A stretch of DNA of 64,000 nt from Flavobacteriaceae bacterium EG-1 (GTDB taxonomy: Bacteria; Bacteroidota; Bacteroidia; Flavobacteriales; Flavobacteriaceae): contig NZ_WJPK01000002.1 in assembly GCF_009649685.1 (NCBI RefSeq), positions 1 to 64,000 of the forward strand, in the 5' to 3' direction. Each line of letters starts with the position of its first letter. Positions within the stretch are counted from its first letter, which is position 1. Below are positions 26,350-34,597 of this stretch, in pieces. Position numbers and translations under genes: made by a program. The notes under the pieces are model-generated. The model did no database searches, was not told the origin of the DNA, and saw only the letters and a program-made list of their open reading frames with translations.

Positions 26350-27489
26350 TTATTGGAGATGACGAACATCTGTCCAGTTATCATTCTTTCTAATTAAATC
26401 TATTAGTTGCTGGTACAAACTACCCTCTTTAAAGGATTGATAATAGTCGACTTTTTCACCGTTTATATCTTTTACAAATTCTCTAGCCAAATATTGCCAA
26501 TTCCGTTCAGTGTCACCCTTAACTTTTGGTTGGTCATCTATAATATTTTGCGGCACTGGTAATTTTTTCCATGTTTTATTTTTATCCCATATATATAACG
26601 GCCCCATACCATAATGGCCTTCAATAAAAATTGCACCTTTTGTACCATAAAACACAATATGGTTCTCATGAAATTTTGGATTAAGTCCACCATGCTTAAA
26701 AAGCACTGATACCGGTTTTGTTGCCATTTCACTCTCTAATTGAGCCATTACGGTATACGACCATTCAACATTACTTTCACCCCACTTCAATGAAGGATCA
26801 TTAAGATCATTGGGAATATGATCTCTTCTTGTTTTAAAATTATGAACTCCTTCAACTATGGGTGCTTTTCCTAAATCATCACGTACTTCGCCAATAATAG
26901 ATAATATTTTTTCACCAAGAACAGATGTAGCTATAGACATCATATGTGTAAAATTATTATTCAATCTACCACCTCCATCTTCTTTACGATGAGACCATCC
27001 GAATGGAATATCTCGTTCAAGATTAAAATGTGAGATAAACTCAGCTTCAACAGGCTCACCTATTACTCCAGTTGCAACCAATTGTTTAGCATGAATAACA
27101 CAAGGCATGTAACGAAAACTAGAGGCAAATGCTGTTTTTACATTCTTATTTTTAGCTAATTCATATAATTTAAGGGCAGATTCTCCATCAACCGTAAGAG
27201 GTTTATCACTATACACATGACATCCAAATTCAATGGCTTGTGTTATGGCTTTAAAATGTGCACCACCAGGCGTAGCTATAGAAACGATATCAGGTTTACA
27301 CTCAATCAATGCTTGCTCCCAATCCGTACCAGAATAAGGAATATTCATTTTTTTCGCTACTTCGCTAACAACATTTGGTGTTCTACCTACAATTCCTACT
27401 ACTTCAGCTCCTACTGCACGAAACGCATCTGCATGGCCCTGGCCAGCAAATCCTGTACCTGAAATGAGCACCTTTAGTTTTCTTTCCAT
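26350..27489 (-). CDS. Gfo/Idh/MocA-family oxidoreductase
   Basis: A 379-residue cytoplasmic NAD(P)-dependent oxidoreductase. The Rossmann motif is at the N-terminus (VLISGTGFAGQGHADAF), and the catalytic Lys lies in HVYSDKPLTVDGE, a DKP variant of EKP. The C-terminal domain includes GWSHRKEDGGGRLNNNFTHM, with the His typical of the substrate site. It is the first gene of the Gfo/Idh-SSS-unknown operon, whose predicted minus-strand promoter (27651-27658) overlaps a perfect TTGGTTAACCAA operator. The shared control with ManD next door makes a uronate or aldonate plausible, for example interconversion of mannuronate and mannonate, but no direct sequence evidence for this exists. Confidence 0.86.
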   Translation of the reverse strand: MERKLKVLISGTGFAGQGHADAFRAVGAEVVGIVGRTPNVVSEVAKKMNIPYSGTDWEQALIECKPDIVSIATPGGAHFKAITQAIEFGCHVYSDKPLTVDGESALKLYELAKNKNVKTAFASSFRYMPCVIHAKQLVATGVIGEPVEAEFISHFNLERDIPFGWSHRKEDGGGRLNNNFTHMMSIATSVLGEKILSIIGEVRDDLGKAPIVEGVHNFKTRRDHIPNDLNDPSLKWGESNVEWSYTVMAQLESEMATKPVSVLFKHGGLNPKFHENHIVFYGTKGAIFIEGHYGMGPLYIWDKNKTWKKLPVPQNIIDDQPKVKGDTERNWQYLAREFVKDINGEKVDYYQSFKEGSLYQQLIDLIRKNDNWTDVRHLQ

Positions 27490-27641
27490 TTATTAACTTT
27501 TTATGTATCTATATATGGTTATTACAATTATTCTCAATCATATTAACCTAATATTAGTTTAGAAAATTATTCTTACCTAGTTCCATGTTTAAGATTTATC
27601 TAAACCGACAATTATAGACCTGTAAAACTAATTCTAATATT

Positions 27642-27658
27642 TTGGTTAACCAAAATTA
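27642..27658 (-). promoter_or_regulatory. Perfect TTGGTTAACCAA operator overlapping minus-strand -7 box
   Basis: TTGGTTAACCAA (27642-27653) is a perfect palindrome. Read on the minus strand, TAATTTTG (27658 down to 27651) fits TAnnTTTG and overlaps the operator by three bases, the same geometry as at 17266 and 34284. The leader to the start codon at 27489 is about 155 nt. Confidence 0.7.
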
Positions 27659-27812
27659 TATTTAGCTAAAATTTTATTTTTTTAGTAATTAATCAATATT
27701 ATTCTATATAAAATTACATAAATACATATATTTATTAATTATATTAATATATTAGCATTTTATAAAAATAGATAATTTTAGTATTATCGTCTATATTTTC
27801 AAAATATGAAAA

Positions 27813-27824
27813 ATGGTTAACCAA
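27813..27824 (+). promoter_or_regulatory. ATGGTTAACCAA operator upstream of gntR-1
   Basis: The single palindrome lies 40 bp upstream of the start at 27865, suggesting autoregulation. No exact TAnnTTTG box overlaps it; TATATTTT at 27792-27799 is the nearest candidate. Confidence 0.6.
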
Positions 27825-27864
27825 AAAATTATTGTCTAATTCTCAAAAACTCTAATTAGGATTT

Positions 27865-28584
27865 ATGTCAGTTGATAAGTTTAAAAATCTTGGAGATATC
27901 AACATTGAAACATCAGTGGACATAGTAGTTGATCAAATAAATGAACTAATAACCTCGGGGCAATTGGTTGAAGGAGACAAAATACCATCAGAAAGATCCT
28001 TAAGTGAAAAGTACAAAGTTGGCAGAATGTTCGTTCGGGATGCACTCAGTAAACTAGAATTTTATGGAATTCTTAAAAAAACACCTAGTGGCGTACGTGT
28101 TGTAGCCGGCAATAAACGATCTGCACTAATATCACTTACTACTAATGTTGTGAATTTACTTAATCCAGATTATAAATCGCTCTTGGAAGTTAGAAATGTA
28201 TTGGAAATTGAATCTGTTGCACTTGCAGCTGAAAGATCAGAACAAAGTGATATTGAATACTTAGAAAAAACATTAGAATTACTTTTAAGAAAGGTCTCAG
28301 CTGGAGAAGCTGGTATAGAGGAAGACTTAATGTTTCATATAGGCATAGCGAAAGCTTCTAAAAATAATGTAATCATTTATCTAGTTTCCTATTTGGTTTC
28401 TCATATGATGAACTTTTCAAAAAAATATGATATCTGTCGGGATTCACGACCACTTAAAGCCTATAATGAACATGTTGTAATTCTAGAACACATTAAGAAT
28501 GGAGATGTCGAAAGAGCTAAACATACCATGCGAGAACATTTATCGACACTTTTCGACTTTATTCCTGAATCAGAAATAAAATAA
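27865..28584 (+). CDS. FadR-family GntR transcriptional regulator (uronate-type), copy 1
   Basis: A 239-residue regulator. Residues about 15-80 form the winged helix of GntR proteins (GDKIPSERSLSEKYKVGRMF, then VRDALSKLEFYGILKK). Residues about 100-235 are an FCD ligand-binding domain with likely metal-binding His residues (EDLMFHIGIAKAS, YNEHVVILEHIKNGD). Proteins of this subgroup (UxuR, ExuR, KdgR-like) repress hexuronate genes and release DNA on binding a pathway intermediate. It lies 9 nt upstream of manD, so the effector is plausibly mannonate or KDG (inference). A TTGGTTAACCAA-like site is 40 bp upstream of its start. A paralog is at 39434-40147. Which of the two binds which operator cannot be told from sequence. 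Confidence 0.88.
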   Translation: MSVDKFKNLGDINIETSVDIVVDQINELITSGQLVEGDKIPSERSLSEKYKVGRMFVRDALSKLEFYGILKKTPSGVRVVAGNKRSALISLTTNVVNLLNPDYKSLLEVRNVLEIESVALAAERSEQSDIEYLEKTLELLLRKVSAGEAGIEEDLMFHIGIAKASKNNVIIYLVSYLVSHMMNFSKKYDICRDSRPLKAYNEHVVILEHIKNGDVERAKHTMREHLSTLFDFIPESEIK

Positions 28585-28593
28585 ATTTAAAGA

Positions 28594-29811
28594 ATGAAAA
28601 TTAACCAAATTAAGGTTTTTGTAAGTTGCCCTGGAAGAAACTTTGTAACGGTAAAAGTTATAACAGACGATGGTATTTATGGTTTAGGAGACGCAACAGT
28701 TAATGGTCGAGAGATGGCAGTTGTAGCTTATTTAGAAGAGCATGTTGTGCCTTGTCTAATTAACAAAGACCCACACCAAATAGAAGATATTTGGCAATAT
28801 TTATACAAAGGAGTTTATTGGAGAAGGGGCCCTATTACTATGGCAGCTATAGCGGCAATTGACATGGCTTTATGGGATATTAAAGGAAAAATTGCAAATC
28901 TTCCTGTTTACCAATTATTAGGAGGTAAAAGCCGAGAAGGAATCACAGTTTATGGTCACGCAAATGGAGAAACCGTAGAAGAAACATTAGACAACCTAGG
29001 TAAATTTATTGATCAAGGTTTTAAAGTGGTTCGTTTGCAATGTGCAATACCCGGACTTGAAGGCTCTTATGGAACCTTAGGCAAAAAGAAGGATTATTAT
29101 GAACTTCAAAGCGACCGCCCATTGCCACCAGAACAACCTTGGTCTACTGCAAAATACTTAAAGTTTATACCTGAATTATTCAAACAAGCAAGAGAGCGAT
29201 TTGGATACGACATACAATTGGTTCATGATGTACACAGCAGATTAACCCCAATAGAGTCGGCGCATTTAGGCAAGACTTTAGAACCATACCAATTATTATT
29301 TCTTGAAGATGCATCACCAGCAGATAATCAAGATGGATATCAAATCATAAGAAACCACACGACTATTCCTTTAGCTATTGGCGAAATCTTCAACACTGTT
29401 TGGGATGCTAAAGATTTAATCGTTAACCAGTCCATAGACTATTTAAGAACAGCAATTACACATGGTGGAGGAATAACTCCTTTGAAGAAAATGGCAAATT
29501 TTGCAGATATGTATAATGTGAGAATGGCCCCGCATGGCGCACCTGATTTATCACCAATTTGCCATGCCGCACATGCGCATTTTAACCTTTGGGCACCAAA
29601 TTTTGGGGTGCAAGAATTTATAGGGTTTGGAACTGAAAAATTAAATAGTGTCTTTAACCATCCATTATCTTTTGACAATGGATATATACGCCTAGAAGAA
29701 AAGCCAGGACTTGGTGTTGAATTTAATGAAGAAGAAGCTTCTAAATACGAATACAAACGCTCTTATTTACCGGTAACCAGATTAGAAGACGGCACTTTAT
29801 GGTACTGGTAA
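28594..29811 (+). CDS. manD: D-mannonate dehydratase, enolase superfamily (ManD)
   Basis: A 405-residue enzyme of the enolase superfamily that dehydrates D-mannonate to 2-keto-3-deoxy-D-gluconate (KDG). Family residues are all visible: metal ligands Asp212, Glu238 and Glu264 (VHDVHSRLTP, FLEDASP, AIGEIFN), catalytic His214, and the Arg147/Tyr159 pair (VVRLQC, GSYGTLG), which is characteristic of true ManDs. The C-terminal RLEDGTLWYW is nearly invariant in the family. It lies 9 nt after a FadR-type regulator, so the two form an operon. KDG would feed KdgK (42477) and KDPG aldolase (44754). It supplies KDG from saturated mannuronate rather than from lyase products. The substrate assignment is strong; some family members also act weakly on gluconate. 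Confidence 0.92.
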   Translation: MKINQIKVFVSCPGRNFVTVKVITDDGIYGLGDATVNGREMAVVAYLEEHVVPCLINKDPHQIEDIWQYLYKGVYWRRGPITMAAIAAIDMALWDIKGKIANLPVYQLLGGKSREGITVYGHANGETVEETLDNLGKFIDQGFKVVRLQCAIPGLEGSYGTLGKKKDYYELQSDRPLPPEQPWSTAKYLKFIPELFKQARERFGYDIQLVHDVHSRLTPIESAHLGKTLEPYQLLFLEDASPADNQDGYQIIRNHTTIPLAIGEIFNTVWDAKDLIVNQSIDYLRTAITHGGGITPLKKMANFADMYNVRMAPHGAPDLSPICHAAHAHFNLWAPNFGVQEFIGFGTEKLNSVFNHPLSFDNGYIRLEEKPGLGVEFNEEEASKYEYKRSYLPVTRLEDGTLWYW

Positions 29812-30119
29812 ATAATTTCAAAATCTTATCTTCAATATTATTGAATGTAAAAAAAGTGCCTAATAGCATTTGAACTCAAAGAATGTTCGAATTCCTAATA
29901 TGATTCGCACTCATTATCGCTTTTAGTGTTTTTTAATAAAATTAGATACAAAGAAGATTTTATAATAGTTTTTTAATTTAAAGGACCACTAAAAAATAGT
30001 ATGTTCAAATGGTCGAACAATACCTGAAAACTCATTCCAATTATTAATAAAATGATAGATTGATTCGACCACCAAAAAGCCTTATCCCTCTGGCTTTTTT
30101 TACAATAAGTTAAATTCAA
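29812..30119. other. Intergenic region between manD and the PL6 pair
   Basis: The 308 bases contain a terminator hairpin close to their end (30074-30101) and a GTATGTTC...GAACAATAC imperfect inverted repeat near 30000-30025. No operator palindrome or TAnnTTTG box was found for the downstream PL6 genes. Confidence 0.55.
30074..30101 (+). terminator. Terminator hairpin 19 nt before a PL6 start codon
   Basis: AAAAAGCC (30074-30081) pairs with GGCTTTTT (30092-30099) across ten bases and runs into T's. It ends 18 nt before the start codon at 30120, so it either ends the gntR-manD transcript or acts as an attenuator for the PL6 genes. Confidence 0.7.
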
Positions 30120-31634
30120 ATGAAAAACAATCAATTTCTTACTTATACTATTGTATTAATGCTATTTTTTTCTTGTAAGAATAGCTCAAAAGTAAAAGGT
30201 ATTTATGTTAACGATTACACTGAATTAGAGGAAGCTATAAGTCAAGTAATTCCTGGTAGTGAAATTATACTTCGCAATGGAATTTATAAGGATTTTCAAA
30301 TTAAATATATTGGGTATGGAACTAAGGAAAATCCAATAACCCTTCGCGCAGAAACCCCAGGGAAAGTTTTTATTGAAGGAGAATCATACTTGCATATAGG
30401 AGGTGAATATTTGAATGTAAATGGTTTGTTTTTTAGAAATGGGTTCTCTCCCACTTCTGGGGTAATAAGATTTAAAATAGGTGAAAATAACATTGCAAAT
30501 AATAGTAGTGTAACGAATTGCGTCATTAAGAATTTCAATACCCCTAACATTTCTTCAAGCAATCAATGGATTGAATTTTACGGCAAACACAACCAACTAA
30601 AAAATTGTTATGTCGCGGGAAAAACTAATGATGGACCAACTTTGATGGTTTATCATAATGGCAATGAACATACAAACAATTACCATCAAATAACGAATAA
30701 CTATTTTGGTCCGAGACCAAGACAAGGTGAACATAATGCACATACTATTCAACTTGGCAACAGCAAAACACGTTTAACTCCTGGACGAGTGAATATCGCA
30801 AATAATTATTTTGAAGCCTGCAACGGTGATGAACAGATTATTTCAGATATGACAAATTACAATTCATTTCTAAACAATATTTTTTACAAGTGTGAAGGTT
30901 CTTTAGTATTACGCCATGGTAATTTCGCAACAGTAGATAGTAATATTTTTATTGGAGGCGACGAATCTAATTTATTTGGAGGACTAAGTGTAATAAATAC
31001 AGGACACTGGATTACTAATAATTATTTTTACAAAATTAAAGGGGTAAATTTTAGGAGTCCTCTCGCCATAATGAATGGAATTAAAAACACACCCCTACAA
31101 GGGTTTAGACAGGTTACTGATGTTGTAATTGCATTTAATAGTTGGATTGATTGCCAATCAACATGGCAAATAGGGGTCGGGCAAAATAGGATAAAAATTG
31201 ACTCATTACATTTTACAAAGATTCGTTCAGAACCACCAATACGCTCAACCATAGCTAATAACTTAATTTACAATACTCATACCGATGCTACACCCTTAAT
31301 CAATTTTGACAACATGGATGGTATCTTGTTTAAGAACAACATTATTGATAATAATGGCGAACAGTATACTGAATTCGATATATTCAGAAATGAGAAGTTA
31401 AAAATGAAAAAAATAAACGAATGGCTATTTGTACCTGAAGCTTCACAAAAACTAAACAACGTTTTCCATGGATATGAATTTGATAAAATTAAGCTTGACC
31501 TTTTTGGAAACTCACGGTCTGATAAAAATATGACAGGAGCAATAATCAATCTCAAAATCGCTAAAAAATTCAAAATTATCAAAAAACAATATGGCCCAAA
31601 ATGGTTCACAACTGCTAAAAATAGTGAAAAATGA
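30120..31634 (+). CDS. PL6-family lipoprotein, single-domain, with Met at the catalytic Lys position
   Basis: A 504-residue lipoprotein (lipobox LFFSC, Cys19) with one right-handed beta-helix domain of the PL6/chondroitinase-B family, lacking the second helix present in its neighbour. Family blocks are conserved (GSEIILRNGIY, NYFGPRPRQGEHN, CEGSLVLRHGN, Arg265). However, the position of the catalytic Lys is Met244 (IISDMTNYN, codon ATG at 30849-30851). The tandem paralog at 31631 has Lys there. Loss of the Brønsted base should cripple lyase activity, so this may be a carbohydrate-binding pseudoenzyme, or it may use another base. It overlaps the next gene by 4 nt (ATGA), so the two are translationally coupled. 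Its only upstream element is the terminator at 30074-30101. Confidence 0.87.
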   Translation: MKNNQFLTYTIVLMLFFSCKNSSKVKGIYVNDYTELEEAISQVIPGSEIILRNGIYKDFQIKYIGYGTKENPITLRAETPGKVFIEGESYLHIGGEYLNVNGLFFRNGFSPTSGVIRFKIGENNIANNSSVTNCVIKNFNTPNISSSNQWIEFYGKHNQLKNCYVAGKTNDGPTLMVYHNGNEHTNNYHQITNNYFGPRPRQGEHNAHTIQLGNSKTRLTPGRVNIANNYFEACNGDEQIISDMTNYNSFLNNIFYKCEGSLVLRHGNFATVDSNIFIGGDESNLFGGLSVINTGHWITNNYFYKIKGVNFRSPLAIMNGIKNTPLQGFRQVTDVVIAFNSWIDCQSTWQIGVGQNRIKIDSLHFTKIRSEPPIRSTIANNLIYNTHTDATPLINFDNMDGILFKNNIIDNNGEQYTEFDIFRNEKLKMKKINEWLFVPEASQKLNNVFHGYEFDKIKLDLFGNSRSDKNMTGAIINLKIAKKFKIIKKQYGPKWFTTAKNSEK

Positions 31635-33940
31635 AAAACTGTTTATTAATAGTGCTCATTGCAATTCTACTTTATTCATGTAGTAAAAAATCAGAGTCTA
31701 AGGGTATAATTGTTCAAAATATTAATGAGCTAAATAAAGCAATAAATCAAGCCATTCCAGGAAGTGAAATTATTTTAGCAAATGGAATTTGGAGCGATGT
31801 GCAGATAAATTTTTTTGGCAAGGGTACGAAAGAAGCTCCAATTACACTCCGTGCCGAAAATTCAGGTGAGGTATTTATTGAAGGACAATCATTTTTACAT
31901 TTAGGTGGAGAAAATTTGCTAGTAAGCGGCTTATATTTCCGAAACGGATACACTCCGTCTTCTGGAATTATACGCTATAAAATAGGATTGGATAGTGTTG
32001 CTAATAACAGTAGAGTAACCGAATGTGTAATAGAAGATTTTACGCAACCTAGCCGCTTAATGAGTGATCGATGGGTTGAATTTTACGGAAAGCACAACCA
32101 AATGGATCATTGCTATATTGCGGGAAAATCTAATGATGGCAATACATTAATGGTTTGGCATACAGGGAATAAAAACACCAACAATCATCATCAGATTATT
32201 TATAATTATTTTGGTCCACGCCCTAGAAAAGGGGGACCAAGAGCCGAAACCGTTCGGATTGGAAATCCTCAAATGACACCCGGTTATGTAAATGTTTCAA
32301 ATAATTATTTTGAGGCCTGCAATGGTGAAGTAGAAATTATTTCTGACAAAGCTGATTACAATATTTTTAGGAATAATATTTTTTATAAATGTGAAGGATC
32401 ATTAGTGCTTCGACATGCCAACTATGGAACAGTTGATGGTAACATATTTATTGGTGATGACGACTCCGATTTTTATGGCGGTATTCGAATAGTAAATACA
32501 GGACACTGGATTACTAATAATTATTTTTACAAAATTAAAGGTGAGGCTTTCCGAACTCCTCTTGCCATTATGAATGGTATTCCGAATTCTATTTCTAACA
32601 GATACAAGCAAGTTACTGATGCAGTTATTGCATTCAATACTTGGGTAGACTGTAAATCTCCTTGGCAAATAGGTATCGGGCAAAATAGAGCTAGTGCAGA
32701 TGTATTACCAGCAAGTGAAATTCGCTCTTTACCACCCATACGAACCACAATTGCTAATAACCTTATTTACAATACAAAAATTGATTTAACTCCCGTGGTT
32801 GAACATGATAGTATAAATGGAATTTTGTTTAAGAATAATATCCTAGACAATAATGGGGCTAAAAATTCAAAATTTTCTGTTTTACAAAATAAGAATGTAA
32901 ATATGAAACAAATAACTGATTGGTTGTATGTTCCTGAAGATCTAAATAATGACTTTTTAGACCAGTCCTACTTAGGATATGATTTTGAAAGAATTAAATA
33001 TGACCTTTTTGGCGAATCTAGAGCTGAACAAAGTAGAATTGGTGCTATTAACGATTTAGTAACAGCAGAAAAGTTTAAAATTGACAAAAAAAAATATGGA
33101 CCAAAATGGTTCTCAACAGATAAAATAGAGAAAGAACCGACCATTTTTAAAGTTAGTTCAAAAAAAGATGAGCTATCCAAAATGATAAACCAGGCAAATT
33201 CTGGAGATATTATTGAGCTTGTAGATGAAATTTACCATATTACAACATCACTAAAAATTGATAAGGATATAACACTAAAATCAATTGGCAAAAAAAAACC
33301 AGAACTCTTATTTGAAGGACAAGAAAACACACCAGTTTTTGAAATGAACCCTAAAGGTGTTATACATCTGGATAACATTACAATTAAAGGTCAAAAGTAT
33401 CATTTAGCCTTTGCTCCGTTGCAAAACAATATGTCTTCTGCATACAAGATGTATATTGACAATTGCTTAATAGAAGGTTTTGGAAATGTATTAACAGCTG
33501 CTAAAGGATCTTTTGCAGATACTATAACCGTTAATAATACATATATTCAAAACTGTGAAAATGGTATTTTATTAGCCGCGGATGAAAAAGGTGACTATAA
33601 TGCAGAAATGGTAACTTTTAACCAATGTAAATTTATAAATATTAAACGAGATGTGATTAATTTTTACAGAGGCGGGTATGATGAATCTACAATAGGTGGA
33701 TTTTTAACATTATCAAACAACACCTTTACTTCTTGTGGTAGCAAAGAAGAAAGTGGAATATTAATTAAATCTCATGGTATTGTAAATGTAATTATTAATG
33801 ACAATACATTCAAAAACAACCCTATAGATTTAGTTGCCTTACTCTGGGGAGCCAAAAATAATCACCACAACAATAATACTATAATCAATTCTGGAAAGAT
33901 AAAGATTGAAGAGCAACAAAAACTTGATATTCTTTACTAA
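31631..33940 (+). CDS. PL6-family polysaccharide lyase, two-domain lipoprotein
   Basis: A 769-residue lipoprotein (lipobox LLYSC, Cys17). The N-terminal half is a PL6 beta-helix closely similar to the preceding gene product, and the C-terminal half (about 510-769) is a second beta-helix like that of the 17306 gene product. The catalytic pair is intact: Lys240 (IISDKADYN) and Arg261 (LVLRHANYG), 21 residues apart. The acidic calcium-site segment reads NGEVEI. It should cleave alginate-type uronate chains by beta-elimination. The start overlaps the stop of the upstream single-domain paralog by 4 nt, which points to a recent tandem duplication kept as a coupled pair. SusC/SusD lie downstream on the same strand but with their own promoter. 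Confidence 0.9.
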   Translation: MKNCLLIVLIAILLYSCSKKSESKGIIVQNINELNKAINQAIPGSEIILANGIWSDVQINFFGKGTKEAPITLRAENSGEVFIEGQSFLHLGGENLLVSGLYFRNGYTPSSGIIRYKIGLDSVANNSRVTECVIEDFTQPSRLMSDRWVEFYGKHNQMDHCYIAGKSNDGNTLMVWHTGNKNTNNHHQIIYNYFGPRPRKGGPRAETVRIGNPQMTPGYVNVSNNYFEACNGEVEIISDKADYNIFRNNIFYKCEGSLVLRHANYGTVDGNIFIGDDDSDFYGGIRIVNTGHWITNNYFYKIKGEAFRTPLAIMNGIPNSISNRYKQVTDAVIAFNTWVDCKSPWQIGIGQNRASADVLPASEIRSLPPIRTTIANNLIYNTKIDLTPVVEHDSINGILFKNNILDNNGAKNSKFSVLQNKNVNMKQITDWLYVPEDLNNDFLDQSYLGYDFERIKYDLFGESRAEQSRIGAINDLVTAEKFKIDKKKYGPKWFSTDKIEKEPTIFKVSSKKDELSKMINQANSGDIIELVDEIYHITTSLKIDKDITLKSIGKKKPELLFEGQENTPVFEMNPKGVIHLDNITIKGQKYHLAFAPLQNNMSSAYKMYIDNCLIEGFGNVLTAAKGSFADTITVNNTYIQNCENGILLAADEKGDYNAEMVTFNQCKFINIKRDVINFYRGGYDESTIGGFLTLSNNTFTSCGSKEESGILIKSHGIVNVIINDNTFKNNPIDLVALLWGAKNNHHNNNTIINSGKIKIEEQQKLDILY

Positions 33941-34597
33941 CAAAATTGGTAATTTAAAAATTTAAATAGATTCTTCCTTTGATATTAGTGTCATACAAGT
34001 GCACATCAACCATCTTTTAGTTCAATATTAATTGTATTGAAATAAAACTTCAAAAAGAAAAAACCACTTCATTTTGCTAGAATTCCTGGTGAAATAGATG
34101 TTCTTATTTAATGAAACACAACCTAGTATTTCCTCGATTTTAACCAAAAAATAATGTGATTTTATTTTTTTTGATTTCACAAAAACTATGGAAATAGCAA
34201 TAAATAAAGATGTTTGTTGTCAATTTGCAACTTTACATAAGTGTTAAATTCTAAATTAATTTTTCATTAACAAAAGAATAACATATATTTGGTCAACCAA
34301 TTTGGTAAACCAGTATGGTAAACCAAATAAATATTTCTCAAATAATTATAAAACCAAAACGATATATGCCAATGAAATTTTAAAAAAAGAAAGGATACTT
34401 ACTCATCCTTTGCAAGAGTACGTTACTTCATATTAAAAAGAAGCAATATGAACAACATATAATTGATACTATATCTAATTAATCGACAAAGATTTAATTA
34501 GATTTTACGATTAGTATATATAAAATCAAATTTGATTTCTTAAATCATATTAAAATCGGCTCATCCGAATAGCATTACTAACTTAATCTTAATACAA
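33941..34597. other. Long regulatory region and leader upstream of susC
   Basis: The 657 bases contain no credible ORF. The promoter/operator block is at 34284-34326, and a leader of about 300 nt follows. In the leader AAAGGAT (34390-34396) pairs with ATCCTTT (34405-34411). The first 340 bases are featureless AT-rich sequence. Confidence 0.65.
34284..34326 (+). promoter_or_regulatory. susC promoter with three 13-bp-phased operators
   Basis: TATATTTG (34284-34291) fits TAnnTTTG. Three operator copies follow at exact 13-bp steps: TTGGTCAACCAA (34289-34300), TTGGTAAACCAG (34302-34313) and ATGGTAAACCAA (34315-34326). The arrangement equals that of the PL6-PL17 operon, with one extra copy. Confidence 0.78.

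Larger units (their letters stand above)
27490..27864. other. Divergent control region, symporter operon / gntR-manD operon
   Basis: These 375 AT-rich bases hold two operator palindromes, 27642-27653 and 27813-27824, about 171 bp apart, one near each divergent promoter. No ORF was seen. Confidence 0.65.

Noticed and set aside
17306-33940. Chondroitin/dermatan sulfate utilization, because PL6 includes chondroitinase B
   Set aside because: No sulfatases, hexosaminidases or unsaturated glucuronyl hydrolase are present, while PL17, kdgF, SDR, kdgK and kdgA fit alginate better.
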